64,000 nt of DNA, taken from positions 3,872,838 through 3,936,837 of the forward strand of contig CM059580.1 of the NCBI GenBank assembly GCA_030386875.1, written 5' to 3'. Below are positions 44,640 through 58,600 of this stretch, in pieces; the first letter of the stretch is position 1, and every line of letters begins with the position of its first letter. Below the pieces are notes generated by a model, which saw only the letters and a program-made list of their open reading frames with translations, searched no databases and had not been told where the DNA came from. The translations under genes were made by a program, and so were the position numbers. This DNA comes from Morinoia aosen (Eukaryota > Arthropoda > Malacostraca > Amphipoda > Talitridae).

Positions 44640-44862
44640 AAATGCTTTTATACTTCGGTTGACTGCTGTTTTGGTTTTTAGCCCCTACTGCTTCCTTCTT
44701 TGACTTTTGTCTTGTTTCATGATCTTCTTTCGCAAGATACTGTTTCTGTGCACCTTGTGCAAAGATTCCGCACTCTCTAATATCCATACTAAATGGTGCC
44801 TTCCTCCTTCCATACCCTTATTTTGTAGGGTTAGGGAGGCCCAAATTAGCCTATAACCATAT
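44640..44862 (-). repeat. dispersed repeat R, truncated copy 9
   Basis: Partner of 8795-9020. It stops at GTTGAAATTAAATGC and is followed directly by the start of the next R copy, whereas in the left arm R copy 1 continues for another 100 bp and 1.7 kb of other sequence follows. Confidence 0.82.
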
Positions 44863-46105
44863 CTCTAGGATAGGCTTTTCAGTGAAGACTGAAAATCAAT
44901 TCATCAACTATTATTATGAATGAAAAATATATATAATAGATGAATAGATAAATACAGAAAGTAGAATGTAAAAGTAGATATGTTGTTCTTGTCGTTGCAG
45001 GAGGCGGAAGACCTGTGGAGGAACCAGCGTTGGAGGGACGACGACCCTCTTGGCAGCCGTGAGGGTTAAAGCGAATTTAATAAAGACTGTGTGTTCATAT
45101 TTATTTATGTGTTGGGGCCGCGGGTGCAATACCAAGTCCAGCTTTTTCGCAGGAGCATGAATGTTTTCACCCCCCAAGCGATTTAATAACTTGGGGCGGC
45201 GAAAAACATGCATGCAGGCGGCGAAAAACTTGGACTCGGTAGGAGCATTGTAAGCATGTCGAGAAATTCAGGTGCACAATGGGCAAGTGGTGTGTGTGCT
45301 CTGGATTGTGTTGGTGGGCAAGTCTACCATGAAACGGCCTTTGTGTTGCACAATTGTTGCGACTTGGCTTAGGCCTGTTCATGGGGAGGCCTACGAATCA
45401 CAATTTGAAAGCTCATTCATAGGCCGCCCTCCATTGGAACTTGAAGTTTTTTCGATAGCTTCCTGTCTCCACAACACCATTGTCGCCAGGTTCATTTTGT
45501 GACCGGGACACATGAATTTTAACATATTCCTGCGTATTATGTACTTTGAATACAGTTTCTCCCATAAATTGAACACACATTTGTTTTGCGAAGGTATTTC
45601 ACTTGTTTGGCCAATTCCAAGGTTCGTACGTTGATCGTATCGGACTTACGAATAGGCCATCCAGGGAAATATCCTCTCGGAACAAATGTGTGCACCCGAT
45701 GGGGAAAACAACTGTTATTTAAGTCCATAATCCGCATGTGTGGGCAGAATTCTTATATTTCGGTCGAAAATAACTTGATAACTTTGCTGTTATTGCACCC
45801 AAGGCCCCTATATTTGCCGCCCTGACCGGGCGGGTTGGAGGGAACATGGAATAGCGAGGCCATCGATTTGTCCGGCGCACAGCTTCTTTTTTTTTAGCTA
45901 CGTGTCGGCGGCCAACAGGCTATATATCTATGGTATTTATTTTATTTTTTTTTAACTTTAGTTGTTAGTACCTAGTGCGCCGTCAAACGGAGGTCTCTCA
46001 ATGCCTCTCTTTGCCAGTTGTATGTATTGCACAGTTCCTACTTAGGATATTGATATGCGTTTATATCCGTATAAACTATGTATTTGTAAAAACAATTTCT
46101 ATATA
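44863..46105. other. non-repetitive block shared by both arms (right copy)
   Basis: Reverse complement of 7536-8760 with about 1-2 percent differences. Example: the frame 45586-45825 differs from its left partner by two residues of 79 (Asn/Thr and Arg/Trp). No recognised gene. Confidence 0.6.
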
Positions 46106-46107
46106 TA

Positions 46108-49100
46108 TAATGAATACATGTAGAAAATGATAGAATGGAAAAAATGACGATATAGAACATAGATACATGTAGAAAATGATTAGAATGGAAAAAATGACGA
46201 TATAGAACATAGATACATGTAGAAAATGATAGAATGGAAAAAATGACGATATAGAACATAGATACATGTAGAAAATGATAGAATGGAAAAAATGACGATA
46301 TAGAACATAGATACATGTAGAAAATGATAGAATGGAAAAAATGACGATATAGAACATAGATACATGTAGAAAATGATAGAATGGAAAAAATGACGATATA
46401 GAACATAGATACATGTAGAAAATGATAGAATGGAAAAAATGACGATATAGAACATAGATACATGTAGAAAATGATAGAATGGAAAAAATGACGATATAGA
46501 ACATAGATACATGTAGAAAATGATAGAATGGAAAAAAATGACGATATAGAACATAGATACATGTAGAAAATGATAGAATGGAAAAAATGACGATATAGAA
46601 CATAGATACATGTAGAAAATGATAGAATGGAAAAAATGACGATATAGAACATAGATACATGTAGAAAATGATAGAATGGAAAAAATGACGATATAGAACA
46701 TAGATACATGTAGAAAATGATAGAATGGAAAAAATGACGATATAGAATGGAAAAAATGACGATATAGAATGGAAAAAATGACGATATAGAATGGAAAAAA
46801 ATGACGATATAGAATGGAAAAAATGACGATATAGAATGGAAAAAAATGACGATATAGAATGGAAAAAATGACGATATAGAATGGAAAAAATGACGATATA
46901 GAATGGAAAAAAATGACGATATAGAATGGAAAAAATGACGATATAGAATGGAAAAAAATGACGATATAGAATGGAAAAAATGACGATATAGAATGGAAAA
47001 AATGACGATATAGAATGGAAAAAATGACGATATAGAATGGAAAAAATGACGATATAGAATGGAAAAAATGACGATATAGAATGGAAAAAATGACGATATA
47101 GAATGGAAAAAATGACGATATAGAATGGAAAAAATGACGATATAGAATGGAAAAAAATGACGATATAGAATGGAAAAAATGACGATATAGAATGGAAAAA
47201 ATGACGATATAGAATGGAAAAAATGACGATATAGAATGGAAAAAATGACGATATAGAATGGAAAAAATGACGATATAGAATGGAAAAAATGACGATATAG
47301 AATGGAAAAAATGACGATATAGAATGGAAAAAATGACGATATAGAATGGAAAAAATGACGATATAGAATGGAAAAAATGACGATATAGAATGGAAAAAAT
47401 GACGATATAGAATGGAAAAAATGACGATATAGAATGGAAAAAATGACGATATAGAATGGAAAAAAATGACGATATAGAATGGAAAAAATGACGATATAGA
47501 ATGGAAAAAATGACGATATAGAATGGAAAAAATGACGATATAGAATGGAAAAAATGACGATATAGAATGGAAAAAATGACGATATAGAATGGAAAAAATG
47601 ACGATATAGAATGGAAAAAATGACGATATAGAATGGAAAAATGACGATATAGAATGGAAAAAATGACGATATAGAATGGAAAAAATGACGATATAGAATG
47701 GAAAAATGACGATATAGAATGGAAAAAATGACGATATAGAATGGAAAAAAATGACGATATAGAATGGAAAAAATGACGATATAGAATGGAAAAAATGACG
47801 ATATAGAATGGAAAAAATGACGATATAGAATGGAAAAAATGACGATATAGAATGGAAAAAATGACGATATAGAATGGAAAAAATGACGATATAGAATGGA
47901 AAAAATGACGATATAGAATGGAAAAAATGACGATATAGAATGGAAAAAATGACGATATAGAATGGAAAAAATGACGATATAGAATGGAAAAAATGACGAT
48001 ATAGAATGGAAAAAATGACGATATAGAATGGAAAAAAATGACGATATAGAATGGAAAAAATGACGATATAGAATGGAAAAAATGACGATATAGAATGGAA
48101 AAAATGACGATATAGAATGGAAAAAATGACGATATAGAATGGAAAAAATGACGATATAGAATGGAAAAAATGACGATATAGAATGGAAAAAATGACGATA
48201 TAGAATGGAAAAAATGACGATATAGAATGGAAAAAATGACGATATAGAATGGAAAAAATGACGATATAGAATGGAAAAAATGACGATATAGAATGGAAAA
48301 AATGACGATATAGAATGGAAAAAATGACGATATAGAATGGAAAAAATGACGATATAGAATGGAAAAAATGACGATATAGAATGGAAAAAATGACGATATA
48401 GAATGGAAAAAATGACGATATAGAATGGAAAAAATGACGATATAGAATGGAAAAAATGACGATATAGAATGGAAAAAATGACGATATAGAATGGAAAAAA
48501 TGACGATATAGAATGGAAAAAATGACGATATAGAATGGAAAAAATGACGATATAGAATGGAAAAAATGACGATATAGAATGGAAAAAATGACGATATAGA
48601 ATGGAAAAAATGACGATATAGAATGGAAAAAATGACGATATAGAATGGAAAAAAATGACGATATAGAATGGAAAAAATGACGATATAGAATGGAAAAAAT
48701 GACGATATAGAATGGAAAAAATGACGATATAGAATGGAAAAAATGACGATATAGAATGGAAAAAATGACGATATAGAATGGAAAAAATGACGATATAGAA
48801 TGGAAAAAATGACGATATAGAATGGAAAAAATGACGATATAGAATGGAAAAAATGACGATATAGAATGGAAAAAATGACGATATAGAATGGAAAAAATGA
48901 CGATATAGAATGGAAAAAATGACGATATAGAATGGAAAAAATGACGATATAGAATGGAAAAAATGACGATATAGAATGGAAAAAATGACGATATAGAATG
49001 GAAAAAATGACGATATAGAATGGAAAAAATGACGATATAGAATGGAAAAAATGACGATATAGAATGGAAAAAATGACGATATAGAATGGAAAAAATGACG

Positions 49101-50140
49101 ATATAGAATGGAAAAAATGACGATATAGAATGGAAAAAATGACGATATAGAATGGAAAAAATGACGATATAGAATGGAAAAAATGACGATATAGAAATGG
49201 AAAAAATGACGATATAGAATGGAAAAAATGACGATATAGAATGGAAAAAATGACGATATAGAATGGAAAAAATGACGATATAGAATGGAAAAAATGACGA
49301 TATAGAATGGAAAAAATGACGATATAGAATGGAAAAAATGACGATATAGAATGGAAAAAATGACGATATAGAATGGAAAAAATGACGATATAGAATGGAA
49401 AAAAATGACGATATAGAATGGAAAAAATGACGATATAGAATGGAAAAAATGACGATATAGAATGGAAAAAATGACGATATAGAATGGAAAAAATGACGAT
49501 ATAGAATGGAAAAAATGACGATATAGAATGGAAAAAATGACGATATAGAATGGAAAAAATGACGATATAGAATGGAAAAAATGACGATATAGAATGGAAA
49601 AAATGACGATATAGAATGGAAAAAATGACGATATAGAATGGAAAAAATGACGATATAGAATGAAAAAATGACGATATAGAATGGAAAAAATGACGATATA
49701 GAATGGAAAAAATGACGATATAGAATGGAAAAAATGACGATATAGAATGGAAAAAATGACGATATAGAATGGAAAAAATGACGATTAGAATGGAAAAAAT
49801 GACGATATAGAATGGAAAAAATGACGATATAGAATGGAAAAAAATGACGATATAGAATGGAAAAAATGACGATATAGAATGGAAAAAATGACGATATAGA
49901 ATGGAAAAAATGACGATATAGAATGGAAAAAATGACGATATAGAATGGAAAAAATGACGATATAGAATGGAAAAAATGACGATATAGAATGGAAAAAATG
50001 ACGATATAGATGGAAAAAATGACGATATAGAAAATAAATACATATAGAAAATGATAGAATGGAAAACTTATGACGATATAGAAAATGATAGAATGGAAAA
50101 CTTATGACGATATAGAAAATGATAGAATGGAAAACTTATG
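46108..50140 (+). repeat. A-rich satellite, 49-bp then 22-bp units (right arm)
   Basis: From 46130 to about 46740 are about 12 full 49-bp units (modules a+b+c+d, with ACATAGATACATGTAGAA for the end of a and module b). From 46740 to 50030 are about 150 copies of a 22-bp unit consisting of modules a and d only. The distal edge, 50030-50140, has one 49-bp unit of the type seen at 52665-64000 and three a+c+d units ending GGAAAACTTA. The minus strand is open for 1287 codons because TTA, CTA and TCA are absent from the unit; the translation is an extremely hydrophobic repeat and not credible as protein. Confidence 0.97.
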
Positions 50141-50439
50141 ACAACATGACCTGGCATGAGAACAAAAACGGGGTCGTAAATGGGAGATAGACGCTTCCCC
50201 CCTGTCCCTACCATCGCCAAAAACATGGATTTCACGCTATATGAATATAACAGTGAAAATATCCGTATCTTCTAGTATGTCATTAGGGCTTCGATCCAGC
50301 CCTGGGAGCGGTGTTTGGGGGGGGGGGGGGCCTTGGGTCTTCTTGTATAGGTGACGGTCCTCAGGCAGAACCGAGCGTCTCTCTGGAACAACAAATGTTG
50401 GTTACCTCAAACGTGTTTCAAAAATCAACAAACCTCTTA
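50141..50439. other. outer spacer, first part
   Basis: Ordinary sequence beyond the inverted arm with a 13-14 G run near 50317-50330. Overlapping frames of 72-77 codons are unrecognised. No gene called. Confidence 0.5.
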
Positions 50440-50545
50440 TATTTCAACAAAAGGGAAGGCCTACTCAACCTTCACCTCGGGACCTCACAGTCCCCCCCCC
50501 CCCGTAAAAGCGGTAATTCCCATACCCAACACCTTGATTTCTAGA
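50440..50545 (+). repeat. dispersed repeat R, partial copy 10
   Basis: TTTCAACAAAAGGGAAGGCC, CTCGGGACCTCACAGTCCC and GGTAATTCCCATA match the final third of R, with a C run expanded to about 11. Confidence 0.75.
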
Positions 50546-50616
50546 GTGTACCTAACACCTCCTCTGTAAAAGAGAAAGTCGAGCAGGGTATCGCACACTT
50601 CTATGTGGCCTCGCAA

Positions 50617-51075
50617 TTGCACATTGAGTCTATAGTATGTAATGATTGTATCAAAGAGTCATCACTAGTCTATAGTGTGTACTACTTGTATCAAAGAGTC
50701 ATCACTAGTCTATAGTGTGTACTACTTGTATCAAAGAGTCAACACTAGTCTATAATATGCACTACTTGTATCAAAGGGTCAATACTAGTCTATAGTGTGT
50801 ACTACTTGTATCAAAGAGTCATCACTAGTCTATAGTGTGTACTACTTGTATCAAAGAGTCATCACTAGTCTATAGTATGTGCTGCTTGTATCAAAGAGTC
50901 ATCACTAGTCTATAGTGTGTACTACTTGTATCAAAGAGTCATCACTAGTCTATAGTGTGTACTACTTGTATCAAAGAGTCATCACTAGTCTATAATATGC
51001 ACTACTTGTATCAAAGGGTCAATACTAGTCTATAATATGCACTACTTGTATCAAAGGGTCAATACTAGTCTCTAT
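50617..51075. repeat. 40-bp array TATAGTGTGTACTACTTGTA, about 11 copies
   Basis: Unit ATCACTAGTCTATAGTGTGT followed by ACTACTTGTATCAAAGAGTC (40 bp). Variants AATATGCAC and GGGTCAATAC occur in adjacent units in a pattern that repeats once (50750 and 50990). Unrelated in sequence to the flanking satellites. Confidence 0.95.
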
Positions 51076-51289
51076 GGTGCACTCATAACCCACCTCACTT
51101 CACCCGTCTTGTATTGAGACAGATGTCGTGTCCCGCAGATCAGCTCCTTGCCACCTCCCGACACCTTCGTAAATCAGCCGGACCAGTCCATCTGAAGTGT
51201 TTGTAGTGTATTGCCACTTCCGTTTTTTTATGATAGGCCGCTCGAATTAATGCGAGGGTTTTTGGAAAAATGAGAAGGTTGGCATTTGT
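51076..51289. other. outer spacer, second part
   Basis: Ordinary sequence. The minus-strand 65-codon frame 51140-51337 is unrecognised and runs into R; not called. Confidence 0.5.
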
Positions 51290-51500
51290 GTGTGCTCGAG
51301 GAACGGAGAATCTATGCACAAGGTCTGTGGTCTCCACAGCATGTTAGAAAGAAGTTTACGATATGTCAAAATAAATGATGCGGGATAGCAGTGAACTGAA
51401 ACAAACTATTTCAACGGTAAGAAAGACGACCTAGCATATTCCTCCGGGAACACGAATCTTACAGATACATCAGTTATCTACCTCCCCCCCCCCCCCCTGA
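51290..51500 (+). repeat. dispersed repeat R, degenerate copy 11
   Basis: GAGGAACGGAGAATCTATGC, ACAAGG, GAAAGAAGTTTACGA, GCAGTGAACTGAAAC, CTCCGGGAACACGAATCTTA and AGATACATCAGTT follow the R order with many substitutions. A 14-base C run is at about 51484-51497. Confidence 0.7.
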
Positions 51501-51580
51501 AGAGTGAACACAGAACCTATTCATTTGAAAAAGTTATATCTACCATATAATTATTATCCTTGTTAGTTCATCCGTCCGTT

Positions 51581-51692
51581 AAGCAGCCCATAGACAATCA
51601 ATTTAACTGTCAATTATATTATATGAAAACATAATATAATTATAATATTGTCAATTATATTGACAATAAAATTGATCGTCTATGGGCCGCTT
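51581..51692. mobile_element. compact foldback/MITE element, 112 bp
   Basis: AGCAGCCCATAGACAATCAA at the left end and, reversed, AGCGGCCCATAGACGATCAA at the right end. The inverted similarity continues through TTTTATTGTCAATATA, so nearly the whole element is one hairpin. TTA borders both ends (a possible 3-bp target duplication). This is the smallest form of the element found at 23316-24742 and 34469-34842. Confidence 0.82.
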
Positions 51693-52394
51693 TACAATCT
51701 CGTAGCCTCCATCAATAAATACAAAGACCGTTGCGGTATCTATGCAACAGCCTGAACATGTGTTAAAATTGTTTAATTTTTTTCGCGGGTCCTGCTAGGT
51801 AATGAAATAGGTAAGGTAGGATATGTAACGACGGGTTAGACTAAGATATTAGCTCATTTGGCTAGAATGGGTGAGGCTCAGATAGATTATATTGGGTTAG
51901 GATAGGCTATTTTTTCCCACGAATTTTCCCGAGTTAACTTATATCAAAACATCCAATCCTATGAAAACCTATTCTCCCAAAACCAATTAAAATCTAGAAA
52001 CTTATCCTTTAAAAAAATTGATAGTCTATTCTTTTGAACAACACAAAGCTCATCTCTTGGAAAAACTTATCTTCACGAGGCCTAAAAAATATAAGTTTTG
52101 GAGGCCAATACAACATATAATTACGTGATTCTGTTGCGGTGCTAGGGCGAGGCCGGGGGCATCAGGGCTGGGAATCCTCTTCTGGCCACTTGCGCTATTC
52201 TGCACAAATGTTGTGGGACGTAACATTAAGGTTGTACTGCATGTTGTAATATTGGGGCATCCATCGGCTACATACGCTTCAATTGCTTTGTAACAGATGT
52301 TGGTTTAAGTCTCCGACACACAACTGATTAACTACCGTTACATGATGTATTGCACTTGCTGGGGTAAATATTTGCGACTAGCAGGACCCGTGGA
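51693..52394. other. outer spacer with GC-rich motif G and GGATAGG-type sequence
   Basis: It contains GGGTTAGGATAGGCTATT and TTTTTTCCCACG strings like those at 43560-43740, and motif G at 52108-52212. No gene seen. Confidence 0.55.
52108..52212 (+). repeat. GC-rich dispersed motif G, copy 3
   Basis: CATATAATTACGTGATTCTG, GGGCGAGGCCGGGGGC and GGGCTGGGAATCCTC match 16840-16930 with about 15 percent differences. Confidence 0.75.
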
Positions 52395-52645
52395 AATTCT
52401 ACGGTCGATATTGAGTTAAATGCGCTCACGGAAATTAAAAAAAAAAAAAAATAAAATAAAATTTGGTTCTCACGAATCACTTAAGGAACACATTTAAAAA
52501 AGTTTTACATGAATGACATTTTGCTCGCTGATGCGTAATATTCGAGTTATTCAACTTTGAAGTCAAGGGAACGTCGTATATAAAAGTGAAGGAAACCGTC
52601 ACGTAAGTATGCTGTATTGACGAAACCCTGGCTGAGGTTAGGTAA
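52395..52645 (+). repeat. dispersed repeat D, copy outside the arms
   Basis: GGTCGATATTGAGTTAAATG, then AAATTTGGTTCTCACGAATC, CTCGCTGATGCG, GAGTTATTCAACTTTG and GAGGTTAGGT. Same order as the left-arm D copy without the 378-bp element, so it is a second example of the unoccupied site. It ends directly at the satellite. Confidence 0.8.
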
Positions 52646-52664
52646 ATAAGCTAACCTAACAAAT

Positions 52665-55600
52665 TAATGGAAAAAAAATGACGATGTAGAAAATAAATAC
52701 ATATAGAATGGAAAAAAAAATGACGATGTAGAAAATAAATACATATAGAATGGAAAAAAAATGACGATGTAGAAAATAAATACATATAGAATGGAAAAAA
52801 AATGACGATGTAGAAAATAAATACATATAGAATGGAAAAAAAATGACGATGTAGAAAATAAATACATATAGAATGGAAAAAAAATGACGATGTAGAAAAT
52901 AAATACATATAGAATGGAAAAAAAATGACGATGTAGAAAATAAATACATATAGAATGGAAAAAAAATGACGATGTAGAAAATAAATACATATAGAATGGA
53001 AAAAAAATGACGATGTAGAAAATAAATACATATAGAATGGAAAAAAAATGACGATGTAGAAAATAAATACATATAGAATGGAAAAAAAATGACGATGTAG
53101 AAAATAAATACATATAGAATGGAAAAAAAATGACGATGTAGAAAATAAATACATATAGAATGGAAAAAAAATGACGATGTAGAAAATAAATACATATAGA
53201 ATGGAAAAAAAATGACGATGTAGAAAATAAATACATATAGAATGGAAAAAAAATGACGATGTAGAAAATAAATACATATAGAATGGAAAAAAATGACGAT
53301 GTAGAAAATAAATACATATAGAATGGAAAAAAATGACGATGTAGAAAATAAATACATATAGAATGGAAAAAAATGACGATGTAGAAAATAAATACATATA
53401 GAATGGAAAAAAATGACGATGTAGAAAATAAATACATATAGAATGGAAAAAAATGACGATGTAGAAAATAAATACATATAGAATGGAAAAAAATGACGAT
53501 GTAGAAAATAAATACATATAGAATGGAAAAAAATGACGATGTAGAAAATAAATACATATAGAATGGAAAAAAATGACGATGTAGAAAATAAATACATATA
53601 GAAAATGATAGAATGGAAAAAATGACGATGTAGAAAATAAATACATATAGAAAATGATAGAATGGAAAAAATGACGATGTAGAAAATAAATACATATAGA
53701 AAATGATAGAATGGAAAAAATGACGATGTAGAAAATAAATACATATAGAATGGAAAAAAATGACGATGTAGAAAATAAATACATATAGAATGGAAAAAAA
53801 TGACGATGTAGAAAATAAATACATATAGAATGGAAAAAAATGACGATGTAGAAAATAAATACATATAGAATGGAAAAAAATGACGATGTAGAAAATAAAT
53901 ACATATAGAATGGAAAAAAATGACGATGTAGAAAATAAATACATATAGAATGGAAAAAAATGACGATGTAGAAAATAAATACATATAGAATGGAAAAAAA
54001 TGACGATGTAGAAAATAAATACATATAGAATGGAAAAAAATGACGATGTAGAAAATAAATACATATAGAATGGAAAAAAATGACGATGTAGAAAATAAAT
54101 ACATATAGAATGGAAAAAAATGACGATGTAGAAAATAAATACATATAGAATGGAAAAAAATGACGATGTAGAAAATAAATACATATAGAATGGAAAAAAA
54201 TGACGATGTAGAAAATAAATACATATAGAATGGAAAAAAATGACGATGTAGAAAATAAATACATATAGAATGGAAAAAAATGACGATGTAGAAAATAAAT
54301 ACATATAGAATGGAAAAAAATGACGATGTAGAAAATAAATACATATAGAGTGGAAAAAAATGACGATGTAGAAAATAAATACATATAGAGTGGAAAAAAA
54401 TGACGATGTAGAAAATAAATACATATAGAGTGGAAAAAAATGACGATGTAGAAAATAAATACATATAGAATGGAAAAAGATGACGATGTAGAAAATAAAT
54501 ACATATAGAATGGAAAAAAATGACGATGTAGAAAATAAATACATATAGAATGGAAAAAAATGACGATGTAGAAAATAAATACATATAGAATGGAAAAAAA
54601 TGACGATGTAGAAAATAAATACATATAGAATGGAAAAAAATGACGATGTAGAAAATAAATACATATAGAATGGAAAAAAATGACGATGTAGAAAATAAAT
54701 ACATATAGAATGGAAAAAAATGACGATGTAGAAAATAAATACATATAGAATGGAAAAAAATGACGATGTAGAAAATAAATACATATAGAATGGAAAAAAA
54801 TGACGATGTAGAAAATAAATACATATAGAATGGAAAAAAATGACGATGTAGAAAATAAATACATATAGAATGGAAAAAAATGACGATGTAGAAAATAAAT
54901 ACATATAGAAAATGATAGAATGGAAAAAAATGACGATGTAGAAAATAAATACATATAGAATGGAAAAAAATGACGATGTAGAAAATAAATACATATAGAA
55001 TGGAAAAAAATGACGATGTAGAAAATAAATACATATAGAATGGAAAAAAATGACGATGTAGAAAATAAATACATATAGAATGGAAAAAAATGACGATGTA
55101 GAAAATAAATACATATAGAATGGAAAAAAATGACGATGTAGAAAATAAATACATATAGAATGGAAAAAAATGACGATGTAGAAAATAAATACATATAGAA
55201 TGGAAAAAAATGACGATGTAGAAAATAAATACATATAGAAAATGATAGAATGGAAAAAATGACGATGTAGAAAATAAATACATATAGAAAATGATAGAAT
55301 GGAAAAAATGACGATGTAGAAAATAAATACATATAGAATGGAAAAAAAATGACGATGTAGAAAATAAATACATATAGAATGGAAAAAAAATGACGATGTA
55401 GAAAATAAATACATATAGAATGGAAAAAAAATGACGATGTAGAAAATAAATACATATAGAATGGAAAAAAATGACGATGTAGAAAATAAATACATATAGA
55501 ATGGAAAAAAATGACGATGTAGAAAATAAATACATATAGAATGGAAAAAAATGACGATGTAGAAAATAAATACATATAGAATGGAAAAAAATGACGATGT

Positions 55601-58600
55601 AGAAAATAAATACATATAGAATGGAAAAAAATGACGATGTAGAAAATAAATACATATAGAATGGAAAAAAATGACGATGTAGAAAATAAATACATATAGA
55701 ATGGAAAAAAATGACGATGTAGAAAATAAATACATATAGAATGGAAAAAAATGACGATGTAGAAAATAAATACATATAGAAAATGATAGAATGGAAAAAA
55801 TGACGATGTAGAAAATAAATACATATAGAAAATGATAGAATGGAAAAAATGACGATGTAGAAAATAAATACATATAGAAAATGATAGAATGGAAAAAATG
55901 ACGATGTAGAAAATAAATACATATAGAATGGAAAAAAATGACGATGTAGAAAATAAATACATATAGAATGGAAAAAAATGACGATGTAGAAAATAAATAC
56001 ATATAGAATGGAAAAAAATGACGATGTAGAAAATAAATACATATAGAATGGAAAAAAATGACGATGTAGAAAATAAATACATATAGAATGGAAAAAAATG
56101 ACGATGTAGAAAATAAATACATATAGAATGGAAAAAAATGACGATGTAGAAAATAAATACATATAGAATGGAAAAAAATGACGATGTAGAAAATAAATAC
56201 ATATAGAATGGAAAAAAATGACGATGTAGAAAATAAATACATATAGAATGGAAAAAAATGACGATGTAGAAAATAAATACATATAGAATGGAAAAAAATG
56301 ACGATGTAGAAAATAAATACATATAGAATGGAAAAAAATGACGATGTAGAAAATAAATACATATAGAATGGAAAAAAATGACGATGTAGAAAATAAATAC
56401 ATATAGAATGGAAAAAAATGACGATGTAGAAAATAAATACATATAGAATGGAAAAAAATGACGATGTAGAAAATAAATACATATAGAATGGAAAAAAATG
56501 ACGATGTAGAAAATAAATACATATAGAGTGGAAAAAAATGACGATGTAGAAAATAAATACATATAGAGTGGAAAAAAATGACGATGTAGAAAATAAATAC
56601 ATATAGAGTGGAAAAAAATGACGATGTAGAAAATAAATACATATAGAATGGAAAAAGATGACGATGTAGAAAATAAATACATATAGAATGGAAAAAAATG
56701 ACGATGTAGAAAATAAATACATATAGAATGGAAAAAAATGACGATGTAGAAAATAAATACATATAGAATGGAAAAAAATGACGATGTAGAAAATAAATAC
56801 ATATAGAATGGAAAAAAATGACGATGTAGAAAATAAATACATATAGAATGGAAAAAAATAAATACATATAGAATGGAAAAAAATGACGATGTAGAAAATA
56901 AATACATATAGAATGGAAAAAAATGACGATGTAGAAAATAAATACATATAGAATGGAAAAAAATGACGATGTAGAAAATAAATACATATAGAAAATGATA
57001 GAATGGAAAAAAATGACGATGTAGAAAATAAATACATATAGAATGGAAAAAAATGACGATGTAGAAAATAAATACATATAGAATGGAAAAAAATGACGAT
57101 GTAGAAAATAAATACATATAGAATGGAAAAAAATGACGATGTAGAAAATAAATACATATAGAATGGAAAAAAATGACGATGTAGAAAATAAATACATATA
57201 GAATGGAAAAAAATGACGATGTAGAAAATAAATACATATAGAATGGAAAAAAATGACGATGTAGAAAATAAATACATATAGAAAATGATAGAATGGAAAA
57301 AATGACGATGTAGAAAATAAATACATATAGAAAATGATAGAATGGAAAAAATGACGATGTAGAAAATAAATACATATAGAAAATGATAGAATGGAAAAAA
57401 AATGACGATGTAGAAAATAAATACATATAGAAAATGATAGAATGGAAAAAAAATGACGATGTAGAAAATAAATACATATAGAATGGAAAAAAAATGACGA
57501 TGTAGAAAATAAATACATATAGAATGGAAAAAAAATGACGATGTAGAAAATAAATACATATAGAATGGAAAAAAAATGACGATGTAGAAAATAAATACAT
57601 ATAGAATGGAAAAAAAATGACGATGTAGAAAATAAATACATATAGAATGGAAAAAAAATGACGATGTAGAAAATAAATACATATAGAATGGAAAAAAAAT
57701 GACGATGTAGAAAATAAATACATATAGAATGGAAAAAAAATGACGATGTAGAAAATAAATACATATAGAATGGAAAAAAAATGACGATGTAGAAAATAAA
57801 TACATATAGAATGGAAAAAAAATGACGATGTAGAAAATAAATACATATAGAATGGAAAAAAAATGACGATGTAGAAAATAAATACATATAGAATGGAAAA
57901 AAAATGACGATGTAGAAAATAAATACATATAGAATGGAAAAAAAATGACGATGTAGAAAATAAATACATATAGAATGGAAAAAAAATGACGATGTAGAAA
58001 ATAAATACATATAGAATGGAAAAAAAATGACGATGTAGAAAATAAATACATATAGAATGGAAAAAAAATGACGATGTAGAAAATAAATACATATAGAATG
58101 GAAAAAAAATGACGATGTAGAAAATAAATACATATAGAATGGAAAAAAAATGACGATGTAGAAAATAAATACATATAGAATGGAAAAAAAATGACGATGT
58201 AGAAAATAAATACATATAGAATGGAAAAAAAATGACGATGTAGAAAATAAATACATATAGAATGGAAAAAAAATGACGATGTAGAAAATAAATACATATA
58301 GAATGGAAAAAAAATGACGATGTAGAAAATAAATACATATAGAATGGAAAAAAAATGACGATGTAGAAAATAAATACATATAGAATGGAAAAAAAATGAC
58401 GATGTAGAAAATAAATACATATAGAATGGAAAAAAAATGACGATGTAGAAAATAAATACATATAGAATGGAAAAAAAATGACGATGTAGAAAATAAATAC
58501 ATATAGAATGGAAAAAAAATGACGATGTAGAAAATAAATACATATAGAATGGAAAAAAAATGACGATGTAGAAAATAAATACATATAGAATGGAAAAAAA

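Larger units (their letters stand above)
30746..50140 (-). repeat. right arm of the large inverted repeat
   Basis: Reverse complement of the left arm, element for element, from the purine-rich array to the A/T satellite. Features absent from the left arm are a SINE with its host 27-bp array, a piggyBac-like MITE at a different site, a roughly 680-bp segment (43386-44069) and an expanded 61-bp array. See the left-arm entry for the pairing numbers. Confidence 0.9.

Noticed and set aside
46180..50043. 1287-codon minus-strand open frame
   Set aside because: Translation of the 22-bp and 49-bp satellite, explained by composition as above.
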